Of a DNA stretch of 64,000 nucleotides, positions 1-12,999 are shown one piece after another. Both the position numbers and the translations under genes were made by a program. The first letter of the stretch is position 1. Each line of letters begins with the position of its first letter. The notes under the pieces are model-generated. The model searched no databases. It saw nothing but the letters and a program-made list of their open reading frames with translations, and was not told the DNA's origin. The DNA is from Paramecium pentaurelia (lineage: Eukaryota > Ciliophora > Oligohymenophorea > Peniculida > Parameciidae): positions 558,001 through 622,000 of the forward strand of contig CAJJDO010000007.1 in NCBI GenBank assembly GCA_905183005.1. The letters run 5' to 3'.

Positions 1-3000
1 ACAATCATTTCCATTTTCTTCACTCTCTTCTTATCCATTATCATTAGGACATATTGAACATTAGACAGAATTAGGACTTTAACATTATGGACAATTGGAT
101 GGACAGACAGAACATAAAGAATCTTTTAAGCAAAATCCAGATTAACATTATGTACATTAAGTAGAAGTACAAATTAAACAATCAGATGTACAAGCAACAC
201 ATTATTTATTTTCTAATCTGTAACCTTAACTACAAGAAGTACATTAATCATTTGTGCATGTAGTACAATTTGTAGGACAACTAATACATTTGTCAACATC
301 AAGATAATAACCATTATTACACTTTTGACATGTAGTATCAGTTGTACATTCTTGACAAGATTAATTACATTAGGTACATTATTATGATTGTAAATAATAA
401 CCAGTTTTGCATTCAAAACATTCAGTACTTGAACAAGAATTACAATTTTCTTAACATTTAACACAATTAGTTTGATCTACATAATATTATGGTTTGCATT
501 AAAAACAAATATTAGCATCACAAAATACACAATTTGTATTACATTACTAACAATTTTTATCTTTCAAATAATAACCACTCTTACAAGACACACATTATTA
601 AATAGTACAACTTAAACAATTTGAATTACAAGAGACACATTATTTTGAGGTAGAATCTAAATAATACATACTATCACATTGTTGACATTCTTGTAATGTA
701 CATTTTAAACATCCAGTTTAACATAATATACAAGTATTTTAATAAACTTAATATGGACTTATACATTAATTACATATAGTTGATGTACATGATAAACAAT
801 TAGTTTCACACTTTTCACATAATTAACCATTATTGTAATATCCAGTTTGACATTTTGTACATTTTTCTGATGTACATGATAGACAATTCTCAACACATGG
901 TTCACATACAGAATTTACTTGATTATAGTAATATCCTGTTTTGCATGATTCACAATTTATTTCTGATGTACATTTTAAACAATTCTACATACATTGTGTA
1001 CAATTAGTTCCATTAATAAAATATCCAGTTTAACATTCATTACATTATGAGGAAGTACATTATAAACAGAAATTTGCACATTTCACACAGTTTTAACCAT
1101 CAGGATAATAATTTCCCTTACATTCAAAACAGTTTAAATTTGAACATTAGGTACAATTAGGATTACAAGATACACAAGTTTGATAATCAGCATAATAACC
1201 ACCATCGCATTTTGTGCATCCTCTATTTGAACACTCTTAACAATGACTTTCACAAGAATTACAAGTATAATCATTTTTATAATAGGTATGTCCATCTTAA
1301 ATACAAGATGTACATTTAGTAGCAGATTCACATAAAGTACATTTTGAATTGCATTAAATACAATTAGTACCATCTAGATAATAACCATCTATACAAGATG
1401 TACATTAGGTACTACTTGTACATTTTAAACAAGGAGAATTGCATGCTAAACAATTTTTGTCATTTGATAAATATTAGTATTAATTACATGATGTGCATTA
1501 TGTTGAATTTTGACAGGTTACACATTATGAATTACAATTATAGCATTTGTTATCTGTAATATCAATATATTAATAACTTAGACAACTTGTACAATTTGTA
1601 GATGATACATAACATTTTATACATGAATCATCACATTCTTTACATTTATTTTAACCTAATTCATCCCAATCATAATATTAATGATCTTCACAAGTACATG
1701 TTGTACATTATGTACATAATTCTGGATTTGTTAAAATATATCCATATTCACAAGCTAGACATTCACCAGATGATATTTAACAATTTCTACAATTATTTGT
1801 TCTACATTTTGGACATACTTTGTTTATGGCAAGATAATATCCACCAATACAAGAAGTACAAGCATCTTCTGTTGATTTACATGTTTTACAAGGAGCTTTA
1901 CATAATAGACAATCACTTGTTCCTTCATAATATCCAACATTACATTCATCACATTTTATATATGATGATTATTTTACACATGAATCTTTGCATTTATTCG
2001 GACATTTTAAACATTCATTACCATCTAAAAAATATCCTAAACCACAACTTGTACATATGTTATTAAAAGTGCATAATACACAATTAATTGAACAAACTAA
2101 ACATTCTTTATTAGATAAGTAATATCCAGCTAGACAACTAGTGCAATCACTTGTACTTTCTGAATTGCAACCTAAACAAGGAAGTGTACATAATTGACAT
2201 GTTGCATCTGCCTTCAAATATTAATCTGCTCCACAACTAGTACAATGATCTAATTATCCAGAACAAGTATTACAAAATAAACTACACTTACTACATATTT
2301 ATTAATCTTCAATAAAAAAATATCCAGTTATACATGATTAACAATTAGTTGCAGAAATACTACATTATAAACAACCGACAGCACATTATACGCAAGTAGA
2401 ATAACTAGCTAAAAAGTAATTAGAACTACAAGATGTGCACTAAGTTTTAGTGTTTAAACATGTTTGGCAAATAGTATCACAAAATTAACATGTTCCATCA
2501 GAATCAGCAAATGTTCCTGGTAAACATGTATCACATTCTGTTTGATTAGAACATTTCATACAATAAATTATATTAGTACAATCTTGTAAAAGACATTTAT
2601 TATTTGTATCCAAGTAATAACCATCTTAACAAACTGTACAATTTTCAGCATCAGTACAAATACCACAATGTTCATCATTACATTATTCTATACATTAATT
2701 TAAATTATTCAAATAATATCCAATTGAACATTAAACACATATTGTTGATGATATACAATTATGACAATTATCACTACACTCCTAACATATCTAATTATCC
2801 AAATAATATCCAGTATTACATGTCTAACAATAATTTTCATTAGAACAAAGTTTGCATTCTTTTTAGCAAAGTTTACATGAATTTTCATAAATATAATAAC
2901 CATCTATACAAGAAAGGCAACTTGTTTCATTATTTGAACATGTTTTACATGGTTACTTACATTATTCACAATAATTTGATAAATCCAAAAAGTAGCCATC

Positions 3001-5540
3001 ATTACATGTTTTACATTAATTTTGTTCTAAACCATAACAAGTTAAACATTTGATATTACATGGTAAACATTAATCTGTTTTTATTACTTTCACAAAACCA
3101 GGATCACATGTTGAAGTTTGTTATTCACAAATTTTAGATTCATTTAATAGATAACCATCATTACAAACTGAACATTAAGTTTAATTTAAACATACTTTAC
3201 ATTATGCAAGAGTACATTAATTACAAACATGATTTGATAAATAATAACCAGATATACAATCTAAACAATATGTTTTTGTTGCTGAACAATTTAAACAAGG
3301 CTATTAACATTTTTCACAAGTATTTAAACTTTTAAAATATGTGGGAGAACAAGTATTGCAAACAACCACATTAGATTAAAATTTACAATCTTTTGTACAA
3401 TTAATAGGACAAGGTAGACAACTGTTTACATTTAGATAATATCCATTTATACATGATTGACATGTATTTGAATCTTGACAACTTTAACATTACCAATTGC
3501 ATTAAAGACAAATATCTTCATCTAAATAATAACCAATTTAACATGATGAACATTTATTATTAAAAACTGTACATGTATTACAACCTTATGAACAAGATAA
3601 ACATTTATTATCAGTAGCCAAATAATTTGAATTTTCACAAGATAAGCATTCATTTTTAGAATTCTAACACATTACACAGGGACTTTCACATTTGATACAT
3701 TTACTATTTATTAAAGTATAAGAGGAAATACATGAAGTACAATTATCTGATTATTCAAAACAAGTTGTGCATTAATCTATACATTTCAGACATTAATATT
3801 AACTTAAATAATATCCAGGTATACATTAAGTACATTAAGAACTATTTGAACATTTTTAACAAGGACTTTAACATTTATTACAATATCCAATACTATTGTA
3901 ATATCCTTCAATACATGATTAACAATTATTCATTGCTGTGCAAGATGTGCAAGTTGAAGGACAATTTACACATTATCCAAAATTATTACTATATTTTCCA
4001 GTTATACAAGTAACACAATAATTTTCTACACTACATTTTACACAATATGGTATATCTGTACATGAGTAACAAGTTTTATCTTTATGATAATATGTGTCTA
4101 TACAAGAAGTACAATCAATTGATGAACTACAATTTACACAAGGGGCTACACAAATTTAGCATTCAGATGATTCATTTATATAATAAGTATCTAAGCATTT
4201 AGTGCAAACATTTTTAGATGTACATGTAATACATGGACTTGTACATTTAAAACATTATGAATTTTCTTTATAATATCCTTCATCACATTTTATATTTGGA
4301 GAATTACAAGGAGGCAATGAACCATCAGGACAAGTTATACAAATACCATCTGCACAAGTTATACAATCTAAGCTTTTACAGGGTTCATAGCATTAAGATT
4401 AATTTGTTGTCTCATATTTACACAAACAATTTCCATTTTGATTTACTCTATTTAATTAACAGGTTCTGCATTATTCTATATTTTAATAAAAATAACAATC
4501 ATCACAATATTTCTGACATCCATTTATTAAATTCATCAAATTATCCATTAATATATCACATTCATTATCACTTAAAAATGTAGATTTTGTATATCCAACA
4601 TAAAAAAAATACATAACCTAATATATTGAATAGTCTTCTGCAAGAAATCTTCTTCTTGTACTTGATCCTGTTACTTCCTCTTAAGTTAATATTACTTAAA
4701 TATAAACTCCCTGATCTTTAAAATATTAAAACATTCCTGCATTCCATTACTTATCTAATAATCGACTTGTATAATAATAAGAAGTTGATCCAACTGAAAC
4801 AATTGAACCAAATTTCCAAAGAACACTTTATAAATCTTTTGGTTATATGTATCCAACTGCAAATACATTTTTATCAAATTATTAATAGAACTAACCAAGA
4901 GGAATAACATCCGTATTGTAGAAAAATTACTTCTAATTTTTTTCTAAATCAAAATAATATTTTTAGAATGAACTCTATGCAGTATCTTATAAGTAAGAAT
5001 TCTTAATCAGAGTACTCAATTCACTTATAATATTACTATTACTAGCAAAAAGGTTTGTGACTGCTTACCAATATTGACGAGATGTATCAGTCTTGAATTT
5101 AAATGTAAGCAATCTCTTATCCCAAGTATCAATTTCACATGCATATTAATATGGAACTGCTTAATATCCTGATTTACAAACACAATCATTATTTACTAAT
5201 TATCTAAATGTGATAGATTCATCACCGCAACTTAAACAATAATCTCTTTTAGAAATATCACATGTAATACAATTTTCAGAACATTCTAATACTTAATTTA
5301 TTATTATATACATAAACATTAAGGAGATTTTAATGATGTTATTTCTATAAACCCATCTTTACAAACACATTTACCATCTTATAATTTTCTTGTATTAGTA
5401 TCACAAGTCGTACATTTTGTTCCATCAGGATAATCACAAGTTAAACAACTATAATCACCTTAATTATAATGAATCATAGTACAATTTATAGCATAACTTT
5501 CTTAGAAATGAAGAAAGCACATTAGTAGTAATAAAATCAT
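1..5540 (-). CDS. Giant Cys-rich repeat surface/secreted protein (5' part; 3' end beyond window)
   Basis: The frame opens at the ATG at 5538-5540 with a hydrophobic signal-like start (MILLLLMCF) and stays free of TGA to base 1 after removal of one 26-nt intron (5292-5317), giving at least 1838 codons. After a roughly 350-residue less Cys-rich N-terminal region, the rest is an endless run of CxxC-type modules in which Cys pairs recur every 10-20 residues, the pattern of furin-like/growth-factor-receptor Cys-rich repeats that is expanded in Paramecium and Tetrahymena. Such proteins are secreted or displayed at the cell surface; the ligand or role is unknown. Any membrane segment or GPI signal would lie left of the window. 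Frame continuity from 5540 to 1 (same phase at 2217 and at 60) supports a single exon after the intron. Family assignment is by Cys pattern only. Confidence 0.85.
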
Positions 5541-5893
5541 ATTTACTATTGAATTTAATTATAATTTGAAATAATATATATACATCAATTTATTCTATCT
5601 GCCTATTTACAGTAAACTAATTTACATTGAAAGTCAATAACATACTATTTAATAAATTTTTATATATCATTAGTTAAGGTATAAAAATTTAATAATTAAT
5701 ATTTTAAGCTAGTTTATTTATACAATCTCTATCTCTTTCTTCATTTATTTATTATTTCTACACAATATTATATTCATATAAGACATATCAATTGATATTC
5801 AATTTAAAATATTTATAAATTTATTAGAAAATATATAAATTGATATTTAAATCTTAATTATTTCAATTCTTTCCAAATAATTTAAATTATTAA
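5541..5893. other. Divergent intergenic region
   Basis: About 350 bp of AT-rich sequence between two divergently transcribed Cys-rich surface-type genes, so it should contain both promoters. I see no open frame with protein-like composition and no recognisable motif. Confidence 0.5.
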
Positions 5894-6703
5894 ATGATAG
5901 CAATAATATATTTCTTATTCCTAATTACTAAATCAACTGTATCTATATCAACCAATGCTTTTTGTGAATGCTAAGAGTTTCAAACCTCAATTGAATGTGC
6001 ATAATAAAAGGATTGTAAATGGTCAACAACTTGTAAGGATAAAATCTGTAACGATTTCATTGAAGAATCAGAATGTGATAGAGCATTTGGCTGTGCTTGG
6101 AATAATAATTTATAATAATGTACCTAATTCACTTCTTGTTCTAATTATAAAGTAAAAATGCCCTAATCATGTTATTTGAAAGATGAAACTTGTATTGCTG
6201 GAAATAAAAATTCTGATGGAACATATATATGTTAACAAGGTACAATTATTTGTAACTAAATCGGTGATTAAAAACTTTGTGATTCTGGGTTGTATCAAAA
6301 CCAATAAGAAATATGTTCTTATTCATAATCTTCATGTCTAGCTATTGATATTTCTAAATGCTCTACAATTACTGAAAAAATTCTCTGCACTTCCTTAAAA
6401 TGCTCTTGGTCAATTTCTAATTAATCATGTTTGGTAGGAACATGTTCCCAATATTTATCTTATGATATGTGTACCTATGTAAGTGCTGAGAAAATTGGAA
6501 CTAAGATCCTTTGTATATGGCTAAATAATTCTTGCATTGAAGCAAATGATGTTTCTGCTCTAACTTCATCAAATTGCTTTATTAATACAGGTGGATCATA
6601 TGCTTGGATATATGGTAAATGCATAGAATGTAATGGTATCAAATTTGATACTTTGTTTGTTTTAAATGTTATTCTAGCTGTCCTAATTGCTTTCATGTTA
6701 TGA
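5894..6703 (+). CDS. Small Cys-rich surface-antigen-like protein, probably GPI-anchored
   Basis: Single exon of 269 codons from ATG 5894 to TGA 6701-6703. Residues 1-20 form a signal peptide (MIAIIYFLFLITKS). The mature part has about 30 Cys in a C...C.W...C arrangement (for example AFGCAWNN and LKCSWS) resembling the PSA (Paramecium surface antigen) Cys module. The last 18 residues are hydrophobic (LNVILAVLIAFML) with no following charged tail, as in a GPI-attachment signal. It is far shorter than true immobilisation antigens. I infer an externally anchored protein of unknown function. It is divergent from the giant Cys-rich gene on its left. Confidence 0.8.
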
Positions 6704-7760
6704 TTTTATTGCTTTCTTATTAAAGTATAGAATAATTGTTTTATAGAATATTCGATATAATTTCTATTAATTTCTATATCATATTTTATGAAGTGCATTT
6801 TAAATTATATAAAATTTAATCACTACTTTTTTAATTTCATTTCATTTTACAATTTAAATAATTCAATTTCTTAAAATAAATAAACTCTTAATATATTTCC
6901 TTTTAAATATTGATTTTATATTAGATATAATAATTATCATCTTTTTCCTTCTTTATACAATATTCACATCTAATTTAAATTAAAATATATTAATTTTTAA
7001 GTTAATTAAATACTGTTTTAATAAGATTGGAATTTCTTAATTTAATTTCCTAATAAAACTCTAGATATAATTCTATTATATTATGCATATATAGATAATT
7101 TAGTTCTATCTAATTCTTCATTTTATTGTCAAACCACTGATCAATTATCTAAAGATTTTTTGATTAATTCATATCATTAATTAATAAATCATTAGAGATT
7201 TGATGATATAAAATTCTTTTAGTAGCTGATCTTTAAATATTTTGAACATTATTAATTATAGCTTATTTTTTATTTAAGATTCTAAGATCTATGTTAATTC
7301 CTAATTTAAATTTATTTAGTTGTAATATCATTAATTACATCTGTTGGGTAATTATCTAATTAAATCAAAATCTACTATTCTTTTTAAGCACATCATTCAA
7401 TTTATTATTTGATAGCAATCTATTCTAGCTTATATTAAGTCTATCTTAATATAATCAATCTTTTTTTGTTTAAAATACATAGTAAATTAATTTATATCAA
7501 TTACTTATAGAATAAAATTTAATAAATTCAATAAATTTGGCAAATAAAAAATATGCTTGAATATATATTATATTTCAGAAAAGACTAATCGATTTATTAA
7601 TCATTTTTCATTAAAATCAGAAATTCTCATCATTAGTTAATTTAATTAAGTTGACTTTATATTTTTGAAATAATTTATAATTTATTTATTATGGGAATTT
7701 TATTTATTTCAAGTATTGATTCTTAATTATATATTCCTTATTAATTACAATGATATGATA
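6704..7760. other. Unassigned AT-rich stretch with disrupted coding-like segments on the minus strand
   Basis: No complete gene can be drawn. Between about 7560 and 7040 on the minus strand several frames show protein-like composition (Gln/Asn/Lys-rich, for example KRILYHQISNDLLIND and IIDQWFDNK). Protein-like sense jumps between frames and TGA codons interrupt each frame. A possible 20-nt intron lies near 7350. This could be a decayed gene or a gene affected by base-calling errors. The rest (6704-7040 and 7560-7760) looks non-coding. Confidence 0.3.
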
Positions 7761-8863
7761 TTAAATTACAATGACTTAATGACAGCAGGATTGTTTTTAG
7801 TTTTAGAATACTTTATATAAAATTTTGAGCTAAAAATAAATTATAAGAGAGAGAAATGGTTGATATTAAAAATATATTTATGAAATCTTTGATGTTTAAT
7901 GGTCAATTTAATTGTTGGATATTTATTAATAAATTTTATCAAATTCGTTAAAAAACACTAATCTCTTATCTTTTAATTAATTTTTTTATTTGTTTAATGA
8001 GAGGTACTCACCAATTAATAACACAATTTGAACTCAATAGATATACTCTACCTTTGATGGAAAAGAATATGTGCATTACTTTTTTAAAAGATCTACTCTA
8101 ACAAAATCCAATTGATATGGACTTTATTCTTGCTAATACTTAGCCATCTCCCCAAGAACTAAAATAGTTAACTATAAAATCAAATATTCTGTAATTAATA
8201 AAGGAGGATAAAGATCCATTGATTTAATACCATAAATTTGACTATGCTTAATTAGATAACATAATCCCAAAGAAGAATAGAAATAAAATAAATGAAATTA
8301 AAACAAAAGTTGAAACTCTACTAAATAGTAATAATATCGAACCTCCTTTGACTATAAAGAAGAGGTATAAATGATATTAATTAGATAGATGGTGGACAGA
8401 AGAAGAAGACTAATAACTTAAAGAATTAGTCACATAACATGGTGCCAAAAATTGGAAAAAAATAGCATCTTATTTTGAAGATAGAACTGATGTCTAATGT
8501 TTACATAGATGGTAGAAAGTACTAAATCCAGATCTTGTGAAGGGTCCTTGGACTTAAGAAGAAGATGAATTATTAGTTAAATTAGTAACAAATTGTGGAC
8601 CAAAGAATTGGAGTTAAATTGCTAAACATTTACCTGGGAGAATTGGTAAATAATGTAGAGAAAGGTATTTAATTATAATATTCATATAGATTTCATAATC
8701 ATTTGGATCCAAAAATAAATAAGGAAAGATGGACTGATGAAGAAGATTAAACTATAATTGAAGCTCATAAAAAATTAGGAAATAGGTGGTCTTTAATAGC
8801 AGGGTTATTAAAAGGAAGAACTGATAATTCAATTAAAAATCATTGGAATAGCACATTAAAAAG
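7761..8863 (+). repeat. First copy of a 1103-bp direct duplication
   Basis: By eye every compared line of 7761-8863 is identical to 8865-9967, including introns and non-coding flank. The two copies are separated only by one N at 8864. Perfect identity over introns plus the N points to two overlapping contig ends placed side by side rather than to a biological tandem repeat. Confidence 0.95.
7997..8863 (+). pseudogene. Truncated upstream copy of the three-repeat MYB gene (probable assembly artefact)
   Basis: Carries the same ATG, both 5' introns (8365-8388, 8665-8689) and all three MYB repeats as the gene at 9101, then ends abruptly at the N at 8864, inside the codon run just after the third repeat (HWNSTLK). 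It has no 3' end of its own. It should be treated as a duplicate of the intact gene unless reads show a true tandem duplication. Confidence 0.8.
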
Positions 8864-8864
8864 N
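8864..8864. other. Single unresolved base (N) at a probable contig junction
   Basis: The only ambiguous base in the window. Sequence left of it equals sequence 1104 bp further right, and sequence right of it equals 7761 onward, as expected when two overlapping contigs are joined without trimming. Confidence 0.95.
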
Positions 8865-9967
8865 TTAAATTACAATGACTTAATGACAGCAGGATTGTTT
8901 TTAGTTTTAGAATACTTTATATAAAATTTTGAGCTAAAAATAAATTATAAGAGAGAGAAATGGTTGATATTAAAAATATATTTATGAAATCTTTGATGTT
9001 TAATGGTCAATTTAATTGTTGGATATTTATTAATAAATTTTATCAAATTCGTTAAAAAACACTAATCTCTTATCTTTTAATTAATTTTTTTATTTGTTTA
9101 ATGAGAGGTACTCACCAATTAATAACACAATTTGAACTCAATAGATATACTCTACCTTTGATGGAAAAGAATATGTGCATTACTTTTTTAAAAGATCTAC
9201 TCTAACAAAATCCAATTGATATGGACTTTATTCTTGCTAATACTTAGCCATCTCCCCAAGAACTAAAATAGTTAACTATAAAATCAAATATTCTGTAATT
9301 AATAAAGGAGGATAAAGATCCATTGATTTAATACCATAAATTTGACTATGCTTAATTAGATAACATAATCCCAAAGAAGAATAGAAATAAAATAAATGAA
9401 ATTAAAACAAAAGTTGAAACTCTACTAAATAGTAATAATATCGAACCTCCTTTGACTATAAAGAAGAGGTATAAATGATATTAATTAGATAGATGGTGGA
9501 CAGAAGAAGAAGACTAATAACTTAAAGAATTAGTCACATAACATGGTGCCAAAAATTGGAAAAAAATAGCATCTTATTTTGAAGATAGAACTGATGTCTA
9601 ATGTTTACATAGATGGTAGAAAGTACTAAATCCAGATCTTGTGAAGGGTCCTTGGACTTAAGAAGAAGATGAATTATTAGTTAAATTAGTAACAAATTGT
9701 GGACCAAAGAATTGGAGTTAAATTGCTAAACATTTACCTGGGAGAATTGGTAAATAATGTAGAGAAAGGTATTTAATTATAATATTCATATAGATTTCAT
9801 AATCATTTGGATCCAAAAATAAATAAGGAAAGATGGACTGATGAAGAAGATTAAACTATAATTGAAGCTCATAAAAAATTAGGAAATAGGTGGTCTTTAA
9901 TAGCAGGGTTATTAAAAGGAAGAACTGATAATTCAATTAAAAATCATTGGAATAGCACATTAAAAAG
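8865..9967 (+). repeat. Second copy of the 1103-bp direct duplication
   Basis: Matches 7761-8863. This copy is the one that continues into the complete MYB coding sequence, so it is the copy to keep if the two are collapsed. Confidence 0.95.
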
Positions 9968-10366
9968 AAGATTGAAAATGTAAAATAGATGGGAAGATCT
10001 ATAAGTGTTACCTAGATAGGATGAGACTCAAATTAAAGGAGTACCAAGAAGACAAGTATAGAGAAGAGTTATGTACTATAAAACACCTGAAAAGTTGATT
10101 AAAAGAGATCCAGTTTCAAGATAATTAAATTTCTTAACTCCATATACTAATAGCACTCCAAGTAATTATTATTTTAAATAGATTAAGAATCTGAAGCTAC
10201 TCCTAAAAATTTAAGTATAGTATATCCAAATTTATCAACCAAAGATTCAGAGATGATGTAAAATTATTAATATTCTCATAGAGATTCATGTTAAATTTTA
10301 TTCAAATAATTAAGTGAATTAACTAATATGGATCTTGATTTCAATAAATAATATAGTTACAAATGA
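9101..10366 (+). CDS. Three-repeat (R1R2R3) MYB transcription factor
   Basis: ATG 9101, TGA 10364-10366; introns 9469-9492, 9769-9793 and 10162-10181; 398 aa. Residues about 125-275 hold three tandem MYB repeats with spaced Trp: WWTEEED...GAKNWKKIA, PWTQEEDELL...KNWSQIA...GKQCRERF, and RWTDEED...GNRWSLIA...TDNSIKNHWNSTLKR. This is the c-MYB/3R-MYB arrangement, which binds AACNG-type DNA sites in the nucleus and in many eukaryotes controls cell-cycle genes. The N-terminal 120 residues and the C-terminal tail are not recognisable. The first 1.1 kb is duplicated upstream across an N. A second MYB gene follows 530 bp downstream on the same strand. Confidence 0.92.
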
Positions 10367-10895
10367 TATATTATATTAAAAATACATTTTCTCAATTTGA
10401 ATCTATGAAAGATCTTATATAATTAAGTTCTTTTTGTTTTTAAAATAGTTTATATATATGTACAAAAAATTTTATAGTAATAATTTATTAAAGTTGTTTC
10501 ATGATGTAATTTGTTATCTTTAACTTTTTATACTATAGTTACCATAAGTCTGAAAATTATAAAATTATTCTTATTTGAATTCTAAATTATAAAAATAAAT
10601 AAAATGAAATATTTCATTCAATTATTAATGATTTTTTAAATAAATTGAGCATTACTTAAATTTGTTGAATAAAAAATCTAATTATTAATAATGAAAAAAT
10701 ATTTAAATTTTTGATTATTAAGGTAAATGCTGGATATTTAAAGAGTATCAAATAATTAAAATACGTTTGCAACACATCATAGATGAGTTAGTCTTTCATA
10801 AACAAAATTAATTTTATTAGTAATTTCAGTTTATTTGCATAAATAATTATTCTTATTAATCTATTTCAATATGCAATAAACGCAATTAAATATAT
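10367..10895. other. Intergenic region between two MYB genes
   Basis: About 530 bp, very AT-rich, with no protein-like frame on either strand. It should hold the 3' end of the upstream MYB gene and the promoter of the next. Confidence 0.5.
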
Positions 10896-11747
10896 ATGTT
10901 TTAAAATATCATTCAAGACTCAATTTGCTCAGAGAAAGAGATATCTGAATAGGATTTGCACTCTCCTCACACTATGGATTTGGAACCATTTTCTGATTTT
11001 GAATCCAATTTTCATTGTACCAAATTTTTCTTTATTTTACTATATAGTGTCTTTTTTTACCGAGGAACCAATCCTAGAATGTCAAACTGAAGTTTCTCAG
11101 ATAGCATTGAAGATTAAAGAAGAGGACACTAATTCTAATCAGTAGAATTAGGAAATAAATAAAAGAAAATAGAAAATTTGGAATGATGAAGAGGATTAAA
11201 GATTAAAATATCTATTTAATTACTATCAAGGAAAATGGAACGAAATCGTTAAAAATATGCCTTAAAGAAATGCATCATAATGTCAATAAAGGTGGAGAAG
11301 AATCAATCCACCAAAAGAAGTATTATCTTTAATTTATTAATGAATAGACAAAGCATATATGGACTTAATAATAAGATGACCAATTAAAATTATTAGTTCA
11401 ACAATTTGGAAGATAATGGATGAAAATAGCTAAATGTAACTATTATTTGTATTCAATTTATAGTCCTTGGAAATATAACAGGAAAATAGGCTCGTGATCG
11501 TTACATCAATAAGTTGGATCAATCAATAAATAAAGAGCCATGGACTTATGAAGAGGATATGTTGGTTTTAGATTACTTTGTTAATCATGGACCTAAATGG
11601 ACAAAAATCTCTAATTTACTAGTTGGAAGACCTGTAATAAAATTTCATTCTATATATAAGGAAAATCATGTTAAGAATCGATTCTATAGTTTCATTAAGA
11701 GAAATTACCTTGGTGAACAAAATCGATACCAAATTATTTATTCTTGA
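10896..11747 (+). CDS. MYB-domain protein with three divergent repeats
   Basis: ATG 10896, TGA 11745-11747; introns 11017-11047, 11320-11347, 11436-11463 and 11634-11660; 245 aa. Three MYB/SANT units follow an acidic N-terminus: IWNDEEDQRLKYL...KWNEIVKNMPQR, IWTQQQDDQLKLL...QWMKIAKFL...KQARDRY, and PWTYEEDMLVLDYF...KWTKISNLL...VKNRFYSFIKRNY. The last intron (27 nt, multiple of three, without TGA) is called because its removal joins GRP to the canonical VKNRFY helix. Repeat 1 is weaker than in the neighbour at 9101. Likely a DNA-binding regulator; targets unknown. Confidence 0.88.
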
Positions 11748-12582
11748 ATTGCCTCTCAATTTCTCATCCTATGATAAGGAGGGGCTAAAATATTTATTGA
11801 GTTATATAAGCATAGCGTTATAACGTATAAACAATCTATTCTGTTTCCATTAAAGTGAAAGACATATCAAACTTCAATTTGATATAATTAAAATAATTCA
11901 GTTTTTTCATGTTAATAATTTCTAACAATAATTAAAATATATTCTGATAATTAATAATTATATATAAATACATTATTAATAATATTTTAATAATTCATCT
12001 AAAATCTTTAAATTTGAATATATATATTCACAATTGACTCTAAGCTACTTGAATAGTTTATATATTTAATAAATAAATTTTATATATATATTTAAAAATT
12101 TTATTATATTATTTTAATATTTGAACTGAAGATAGCATAAATTAATTGACATTTTGATTGCGATTATAAGAAATCGATATTAAATTTATCTTAGTTTAAA
12201 AAATGAACAAAAGAAAATTGAAAAATTATCGATAGAGATTGTTTTCAATAAAATTGTTATTAATTATAATTAAAATATAATCGGTTAGCAATTTATGGGT
12301 TTTCAATAAGAAAATGAATAAAAATTGCAAATTATCTACATAAATACATGATTATTATATAATTATTATAAAATATATACTTTTAGAAAATATCTTTTTT
12401 GAAATTATTTTATAATAAATATTATAATTCTCAATTATATATATTAGTGTTACATACTTTAATTGCAGTGTTAAATAGTGTGAAAAGAAATAAGATTTTA
12501 ATAATTATTATAAAAAAATTTAATGGGTCCCATAAGATAGTTATAAGCGTTTGTATGTGCCTAGACATTTTGGCCATAGTTT
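11748..12582. other. Long AT-rich intergenic region
   Basis: More than 800 bp with no supportable gene. A 63-codon frame at 12399-12590 is hydrophobic/Lys/Ile-rich, as AT-rich noise would be, and overlaps the start of the pyruvate carrier gene, so I do not call it. Confidence 0.5.
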
Positions 12583-12919
12583 ATGATTAGATTTTTTTAG
12601 GCTGAAAAAGGGCCATTTACAATCTTTTTCTATTGTCCTTTAGCCAAATGGGGAATATCAATAGCCAATATAAATGACATGATCAAGAAGCCTGTTGAAA
12701 CAGTAAATCCTGTTTAGTAATCAGTTATAACATTAACTGGAACCCTTATTGCTAGGTATTAGATAACATTATTAATTAGATGGTGCTGGGTATTATCACC
12801 AAGATAATATATGTTGGTAGTGTGCAATTCTGTGATGGCATGTACAGGAATCATTCAATTATGGAGAAAACAGTATAGAATCTAAATAAATTATTAGTTA
12901 AGCTGGTCTCTTATTTTGA
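12583..12919 (+). CDS. Mitochondrial pyruvate carrier subunit (MPC2-like)
   Basis: ATG 12583, TGA 12917-12919; introns 12756-12779 and 12873-12897; 95 aa. The protein shows the MPC signature: GPFTIFFYCPLAKWG near the N-terminus (compare GPKTxFFWAPxxKWG), then SIANINDMIKKP, a second membrane helix TLIARWCWVLSPR, and VVCNSVMACTGIIQLWR. MPC subunits form a heterodimer in the inner mitochondrial membrane that imports pyruvate. Length is typical (95-130 aa). The second intron is chosen because without it the frame runs to 13092 through the convergent neighbour; with it a TGA follows at once. Partner subunit is not in the window. Confidence 0.88.
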
Positions 12920-12999
12920 AATATTATAAGTATGTTTCGAATATATAAATTATGAATAGAAGTATCTTTATATACAACAAGTATTTAAATATCAAGTAA

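Noticed and set aside
1602..2066. Plus-strand frame of 154 codons rich in His/Tyr/Ile
   Set aside because: It is antisense to the Cys-rich gene and simply mirrors its Cys/Asn codons; no protein-like features.
7761..9967. Transposon or tandem gene duplication
   Set aside because: No terminal inverted repeats or transposase, and the left copy stops at the N; an assembly join is simpler.
12399..12590. 63-codon plus-strand frame upstream of the pyruvate carrier
   Set aside because: Ile/Lys/Leu noise composition; it overlaps the true carrier start in another frame.
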